From Streptomyces scabichelini (GTDB lineage: Bacteria; Actinomycetota; Actinomycetes; Streptomycetales; Streptomycetaceae): a stretch of DNA of 64,000 nucleotides. The first letter of the stretch is position 1; the number at the start of each line of letters is the position of its first letter. Where the stretch lies: contig NZ_JAAKZY010000032.1 of NCBI RefSeq assembly GCF_011045015.1, positions 1-64,000 of the forward strand. The letters run 5' to 3'. The translations under genes and the position numbers were made by a program. Positions 58,416 to 64,000 of this stretch are shown here, in pieces. Below the pieces are notes generated by a model. That model had not been told where the DNA came from, did no database searches, and saw only the letters and a program-made list of their open reading frames with translations.

Positions 58416-59779
58416 GCTGAACCTCCCGTCGCTTGGCCGCGAACCGCGAGCGCCGGGGTGGCGTCGTCCGCAGAATGGTCGGCGGACCGCGTCGGACGGG
58501 CCAGGACCGTGTCGGCGATGACGATGCCGACGACCTCGTGCCCACCGTCCGCACACGCCTCGGCGATGCCGGCGAGCTCCTCCGTGGTCCAGCCGGCCGG
58601 GCTGAGGACGACCAGGGCACCGGACTCGGTGCCGCGGTCCGGCACCGTCGGCCGGTCCACCGGGACCTCCACCACACGCAGCAGCGGATCGGTCCCGGCC
58701 TCGGCGACGAGTTGCTCGGCGGCCCGGCGGGCGATCTCGTCGCCGTCCGGCACGACAAGCAGCAGCCGCCGGGGGGCCGGCAGCTGGTTTCGGAGGCGAG
58801 CGCACACCCGCCGGTAGCGGATCCGTCTGCCGGCCTCGTCGCCGGACCTCAGCGGGGCCGGCACGTCCCACGGGGTGTCGACGCCGAGGAACCGGCGGAT
58901 CCGGGCTCGTGGGCTCCCGCCTTCCGGCCGGTGCGCGTCCCGTTCATCCAGCACGTCGACGGTGCCGAGGAGCGCCGAGCCCAGCGCCGCGGCGATCTCC
59001 GCTTCGGTGCGCAGCCGGCGATTCATGCGTGCGGCGGCGAGATGGCCGATGACCGCGAGCAGGAAGAACAGCAGCGCCCCGGCGACGACGAACTGCATCC
59101 TCGTCGGCGGCGCCTCGCCGGTCGGCCGGGCCGCAGGCCCCATGACGACCATGCCGGCCTTGTTGGCCGCCGGGTCGGCCTCGTCCAGCTTCTTCATGGC
59201 CTCATCCAGCGAGGTGCGCAGCTTCTCGAGCGCGGTGCGGGTCTGCACGCTCTCCACGGACTGCCCCGGATCGGCCGCCTCGGCCAGGTCGCTGATGCGG
59301 CGGTTGGTCTCCTCGACCTTCTGCCGCAGCGTCTCGGGCGCCGTGGCGGCTCCGGGGTCGGTGCTGCCGCCTGCGATCCGCGCGGCGAATCCGACGAACT
59401 CCCTGGCCACCCGGTCGGAGAGCTGCTGAGCCTGCTCCGGGGTGTCGGCGGTACCCGAGATCTTGACGATGTTCCCGTCGGCGGCCGTGGCACTCACCCG
59501 ATCCCGCAGCTCGGTGCCGCTGACGCCACTCCAGTCGAGAGCGGCGGCCGCACGGTCGACGACCGTCGAACTGGTCGCGACGTTCACCTGGGTCAGCAGC
59601 TCGCGCTCCTCCCACTGCCCCGGCAGCAGTACCGATGCCGAGGCCGTGTAACGCGGCGGGAACACCAACGAGGTGCCGTAGCCGACGAGCGCGCCCACCA
59701 CGGCGAGGATGGCGAGAAGCCGCCAGCGCCGCCGGAGAATCCGCCCGATCGTGGCCAGGCGGATCGTGTCTTCGTTCAA
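58412..59779 (-). CDS. Wzz-like polysaccharide copolymerase (first copy)
   Basis: A 455-residue membrane protein. TM1 is at about 19-40 (RLLAILAVVGALVGYGTSLV), then the Wzz motif FPPRYTASASVLLP, a coiled-coil periplasmic domain, TM2 at about 227-247 (FVVAGALLFFLLAVIGHLA) and a cytoplasmic domain. Its ATPase-like region RRLLLVVPDGDEIARRAAEQ has no P-loop lysine. The start codon is TTG, in NEDTIRLATIGRILRRRW, with GGAAGAGG about 8 bp upstream. It overlaps the GT4 stop by 4 bp (TTGA). It is paired with a second Wzz-like gene directly downstream. Confidence 0.84.
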   Translation of the reverse strand: MNEDTIRLATIGRILRRRWRLLAILAVVGALVGYGTSLVFPPRYTASASVLLPGQWEERELLTQVNVATSSTVVDRAAAALDWSGVSGTELRDRVSATAADGNIVKISGTADTPEQAQQLSDRVAREFVGFAARIAGGSTDPGAATAPETLRQKVEETNRRISDLAEAADPGQSVESVQTRTALEKLRTSLDEAMKKLDEADPAANKAGMVVMGPAARPTGEAPPTRMQFVVAGALLFFLLAVIGHLAAARMNRRLRTEAEIAAALGSALLGTVDVLDERDAHRPEGGSPRARIRRFLGVDTPWDVPAPLRSGDEAGRRIRYRRVCARLRNQLPAPRRLLLVVPDGDEIARRAAEQLVAEAGTDPLLRVVEVPVDRPTVPDRGTESGALVVLSPAGWTTEELAGIAEACADGGHEVVGIVIADTVLARPTRSADHSADDATPALAVRGQATGGSA

Positions 59780-61030
59780 CTGCGCTGCCTCTTCCTTGTG
59801 CGGACCGGGCCGCCCGCCGACACCGGAGTGTGATCACGGCACGCAGCGGCGTAGGCGGCGAGCAGCGAGGCTTGTGAGTTCTGCCAGGAAAGCTGTCCGC
59901 TGATCCGCTCCTGGCCGATCTTGCCCATCCGGGCACGCTTCTCCGGATCGTCAAGCAGCAGCGCGATGAGCCCCGCGAACTCGGCCTCGTCGTTGGCGGG
60001 CGCGTAGACGGCGGCGTCACCGGCGGAGACTCGCGCCTCCCGGAGATCGAACGAGACGATCGGCCGGCCCATCGCCATGTACTCCAGGACCTTGTTCATG
60101 GTCGACACGTCGTTGAGCGGATTGCGCGGGTCGGGGGAGAGGCACACGTCCGCGGTGGACAGGTAGCGCACCAGGTCGGCGTCCGGAATGCGCCCGGTGA
60201 ACTGCACCTGATCGGACAGGCCGAGCTGACGGGACAGCTCCACCATCGCGTCGAAGGCGTCGCCGGAGCCGACGAACACCGCATGCCAGTCGGTACGCCC
60301 CACCTCATCGCGCAGCTTCGCGAGGGCGCGCAATGCGTAGTCGACGCCGTCCTGCGGGCCCATGACGCCGAGATAACACAGCAGATGAGGCTTGCCGCGC
60401 TTCAACTCCGGCTCGGGCGGCACCGGTTGGAACCGGTCGACCTGGGGCGCGCTGCGCACCACGAAAACGTCCTCAGGGCGCCGGCCGCCACGGCGCATCG
60501 CGACATCCCGGTAGCTCTCGTTCGTGGCGAGCACGATGTCCGCGGCCCGGTAGGTCCGCCGTTCCAGTGCGCACACGGCGCGGTAGAGCAGGTCCTCGCC
60601 GCGGTCGAACCGGGACAGGTACAGCTCGGGTACCAGGTCGTGCTGGTCGAAGACGAACCGCGCGCCGCGCCGCTTCAGCCACAGTGCCGGCAGGAACAGC
60701 AGGTCGGGCGGATTGCAGGCGTGGACCACGTCGACCGGGCCGACCTTGCGGGCCAGCCGGGCCGTGTGCCACAACGCCGATCCGTACTCCCGCAGATAGC
60801 CGGCCGGCCCTCCGGTGGCCGCGCGCAACGGGTAGCGGTGGATCCGCACCCCGTCGATCACCGCTTCCGGCTCCGTGTCCCGCTTCTCCCCGCGGGGGCA
60901 GATGACGTGCACTTCCCAGCCCGCGTCGCGCAGCGTCGTGCACTCCTGCCACACGCGACGGTCGAACGGCACCGACAGGTTCTCCACCAGGATCAGCGCT
61001 CGCCGGTTCGACCCGTCGCTGCTGATTGCG

Positions 61031-61041
<11 letters not shown>
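59776..61041 (-). CDS. Glycosyltransferase family 4
   Basis: A 421-residue GT-B enzyme. ALILVENLSVPFDRRVWQE at the N-terminus is typical of GT4 enzymes in exopolysaccharide loci. VVHACNPPDLLFLPAL and FVFDQHDLVPELYLSRF follow, then the donor site STMNKVLEYMAMGRPIVSFD. The only start before the conserved region in frame is TTG 61041, which overlaps the end of the dehydrogenase gene by 11 bp. It may add the second sugar to the undecaprenyl-linked primer. The stop overlaps the Wzz-like start. Confidence 0.88.
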
Positions 61042-62356
<1,315 letters not shown>

Positions 62357-62375
62357 GACGCGTCCCTCCCCCCAA

Positions 62376-62429
62376 GCAGGCCCTTGCGGCCTGCGGTCCC
62401 CCCAGTCAGGCCCTTGCGGCCTGCGGTCC
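62376..62429. repeat. Duplicated hairpin between the glycosylphosphotransferase and dehydrogenase genes
   Basis: CAGGCCCTTGCGGCCTGCGG and three more bases occur twice (62377-62399 and 62407-62429), 30 bp apart. Each copy folds as (G)CAGGCC-CTTGC-GGCCTG(C). Two stacked hairpins at the first gap of the operon could slow transcription or protect RNA (inference). Confidence 0.8.
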
Positions 62430-62468
62430 GCGCGTCGGCCGGACCGTTGAGCTGCTGTCCCCCGCGCA

Positions 62469-63947
62469 TCAGTAGGCCCCCTGGCCGTAGAACACCGCAC
62501 GCAGCGTCTTCCACAAGATCACCGCGTCCAGGGCGAGCGACCAGTCCTCCACGTACCGCAGGTCGAGGCGGACCGCCTCCTCCCATGGCAGGTCGCTGCG
62601 TCCGTTGATCTGCCACAGGCCGGTGAGCCCGGGCTTGACCAGCAGCCGCCGCCGGATGTCCGGGCCGTACGCGGCGGACTCCTCCGGCAGCGGAGGCCGC
62701 GGGCCGACGAGCGACATCGATCCGGTGAGTACGTTGAAAAGCTGCGGGAGCTCGTCGATCGAGTACCGGCGCAGCACCGCTCCCACCCGGGTCACCCGCG
62801 GATCCTGGCGGAGCTTGAACAGCAGCCCCGCACCCTCGTTGCGGTCGGCCAGTTCGGCACGTGCCCCGTGAGCCCCGGCGACCATGGTGCGGAACTTGAG
62901 CATGGTGAACTCGCGGCCGTCCTTGCCGACCCTGCGCTGGCGGTAGAACGCCCCGCCCCGGCTGTCCACCAGCACGAGCAGCCCGACGAACACCATCAGT
63001 GGCGCGAACAGCATCAACAGGATCGCCGCGCCCAACCGGTCGACGACCCCTTTGATCGCCCGGCGGCCCCCGGTGAAGGTCGGCATGCTGACCCGCAGCA
63101 GCGGGATCCCGAGCACCGCGTCGACGTGCAGCCGCGGGCCGGCCACCTCCATCAGCACGGGGGCCACGACCATCTCGGCATCGCTGCCTTCGAGGTTCCA
63201 GGCCAGCCGCTGCAGCCGGTCCGGTGACCAGTGCGGGTCCGGTGTGACCGCGACGACACGGTAGCCGTCGTGGCGGACGTGCTTGGCGACATCCGTCAGT
63301 ACGCCGACGACCGGCACCCCGTCCACGTGGTCACCGTCGAGACCGCGACCGTCCGTCGTGCACACCGCCTCCACCCGCCAGCCCAGGTGCGGGAACTTAC
63401 GGGTGCGGTTGATCAGATCGCGCACGGTGTCCGGGCTCCCGGCAGCGAGCACCGGTCTCAGGCACCGTCCTTCCTTCCGCTGCTTGTGCAGCCGGAGGCG
63501 GAGCAGATACCGCGCGGTCATGGTGACGATCGCGATCGCGGGGATCGCGACGAAGATCCAGAGCTTGATGTTGCGCGAGGTGAGCGCGATCCCGCCGAGC
63601 GCCAGTACGACGGTCGCCGTGAACAGTGAGCGGCCGAGCCGGCGGAATTCCTCGGCGCCCTGGCCGAGCACGGCCGGAGACCATGACCGGCTCACCGCAA
63701 GCGCTCCCAGCACCAGCAGATGGGTGCCGAATGCGAGAATCCCCCACTTCTCATGCCAGTTGGCCGCGTCCCGGACCCCGAAGAAGTTGCCGATCGCGGT
63801 CACCACCAAGGCGGTGGCCACGGTATCGCTGATGATCACGGTACGGCGGTACCGCTGCTCCCAGTCGTTCACTGGCCGACTGACTGGCCCGTTCGTCAGA
63901 CGCCCGCGCGCCGACGGAAAAGGGCCGACTAGTCCCCCCTGCCGCAC
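62469..63947 (-). CDS. Polyprenyl glycosylphosphotransferase (WbaP/WcaJ type), first gene of the operon
   Basis: A 492-residue membrane enzyme that starts repeat-unit synthesis by moving a sugar-1-phosphate to undecaprenyl phosphate. Four N-terminal TM segments span about 37-165. A CoA-binding-like soluble domain follows (RPVLAAGSPDTVRDLINR). TM5 is at about 305-330, then the catalytic domain with FYRQRRVGKDGREFTMLKFR, DELPQLFNVLTGSMSLVGPR (Asp-Glu pair) and KPGLTGLWQINGRSDLPWEE. GTG 63947 has GGGGGG upstream. A later GTG (VSRPVNDWEQ) is also possible. The sugar transferred is not readable. The promoter would lie in or beyond 63948-64000. Confidence 0.9.
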   Translation of the reverse strand: MRQGGLVGPFPSARGRLTNGPVSRPVNDWEQRYRRTVIISDTVATALVVTAIGNFFGVRDAANWHEKWGILAFGTHLLVLGALAVSRSWSPAVLGQGAEEFRRLGRSLFTATVVLALGGIALTSRNIKLWIFVAIPAIAIVTMTARYLLRLRLHKQRKEGRCLRPVLAAGSPDTVRDLINRTRKFPHLGWRVEAVCTTDGRGLDGDHVDGVPVVGVLTDVAKHVRHDGYRVVAVTPDPHWSPDRLQRLAWNLEGSDAEMVVAPVLMEVAGPRLHVDAVLGIPLLRVSMPTFTGGRRAIKGVVDRLGAAILLMLFAPLMVFVGLLVLVDSRGGAFYRQRRVGKDGREFTMLKFRTMVAGAHGARAELADRNEGAGLLFKLRQDPRVTRVGAVLRRYSIDELPQLFNVLTGSMSLVGPRPPLPEESAAYGPDIRRRLLVKPGLTGLWQINGRSDLPWEEAVRLDLRYVEDWSLALDAVILWKTLRAVFYGQGAY

Positions 63948-64000
63948 AGAACCCCCCAGGTCCCAGTGGTTCGACGTATTCGCCTCACACTGTTGCTCCC

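Overview
The window looks like chromosomal DNA of a Streptomyces or a close relative. Codons end almost always in G or C, GTG starts are common, and the genes include sepH, cutRS, an AccA2-type biotin carrier, DUF3710, DUF4193 and DUF3093 proteins and a cysteine-tailed ferrochelatase. All assignments come from reading the sequence. No database search was run. LAYOUT. (1) 1-8.7 kb: the end of an acyl-CoA carboxylase biotin subunit, a LuxR-type regulator, a TetR/DUF2867 divergent pair with a double operator, a VOC protein, a sulfurtransferase, sepH, a sugar-lactone oxidase and an MFS transporter. (2) 8.7-28.5 kb: a core block whose gene content matches one I know from Mycobacterium tuberculosis around Rv2689c-Rv2701c: inositol monophosphatase, DUF4193, DUF3093, dut, DUF3710, OB-fold, DUF3159, two TrkA proteins, APC permease and TrmA-like methyltransferase. 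Here cutRS, a lone ABC ATPase and a kdpDE pair without kdpFABC lie within it. A 31-codon membrane ORF sits upstream of the TrkA pair. (3) 28.5-35.8 kb: an accessory, partly decayed zone. It holds an alpha/beta hydrolase, an ABM-membrane fusion, a PLP decarboxylase, a shortened VOC gene, a frameshifted DUF2267 gene, scrambled SDR fragments (one carrying a copied piece of the nearby PAP2 gene), small ORFs and the PAP2 phosphatase. (4) 35.85-64 kb: about 28 kb transcribed entirely on the minus strand, a polysaccharide locus. Most junctions are 4-nt stop/start overlaps or gaps of a few bases. From promoter-proximal to distal: polyprenyl glycosylphosphotransferase, GDP-mannose 6-dehydrogenase (AlgD-like), GT4, two Wzz-like copolymerases, asparagine-synthase-type amidotransferase, fused dehydrogenase/Gfo-Idh protein, heparinase II/III-like protein, parallel beta-helix lipoprotein, Wzy-like polymerase, GT4, sugar C-methyltransferase, glucose-1-phosphate cytidylyltransferase, PIG-L deacetylase, NAD-dependent epimerase, DUF4910 aminopeptidase-like protein, Wzx-like flippase, GT2, pyruvyl transferase, RmlC-type epimerase and a class III aminotransferase. 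HOW THE GENES MAY WORK TOGETHER (inference): the locus has the parts of a Wzx/Wzy pathway and could make an acidic glycan containing mannuronate, possibly amidated, with a CDP-activated C-methyl-branched sugar and pyruvate ketals. A beta-helix lipoprotein and a lyase-family protein could modify or trim it. The combination of an alginate-type precursor enzyme with a CDP/C-methyl/PIG-L/DUF4910 module is the most interesting part of the window.
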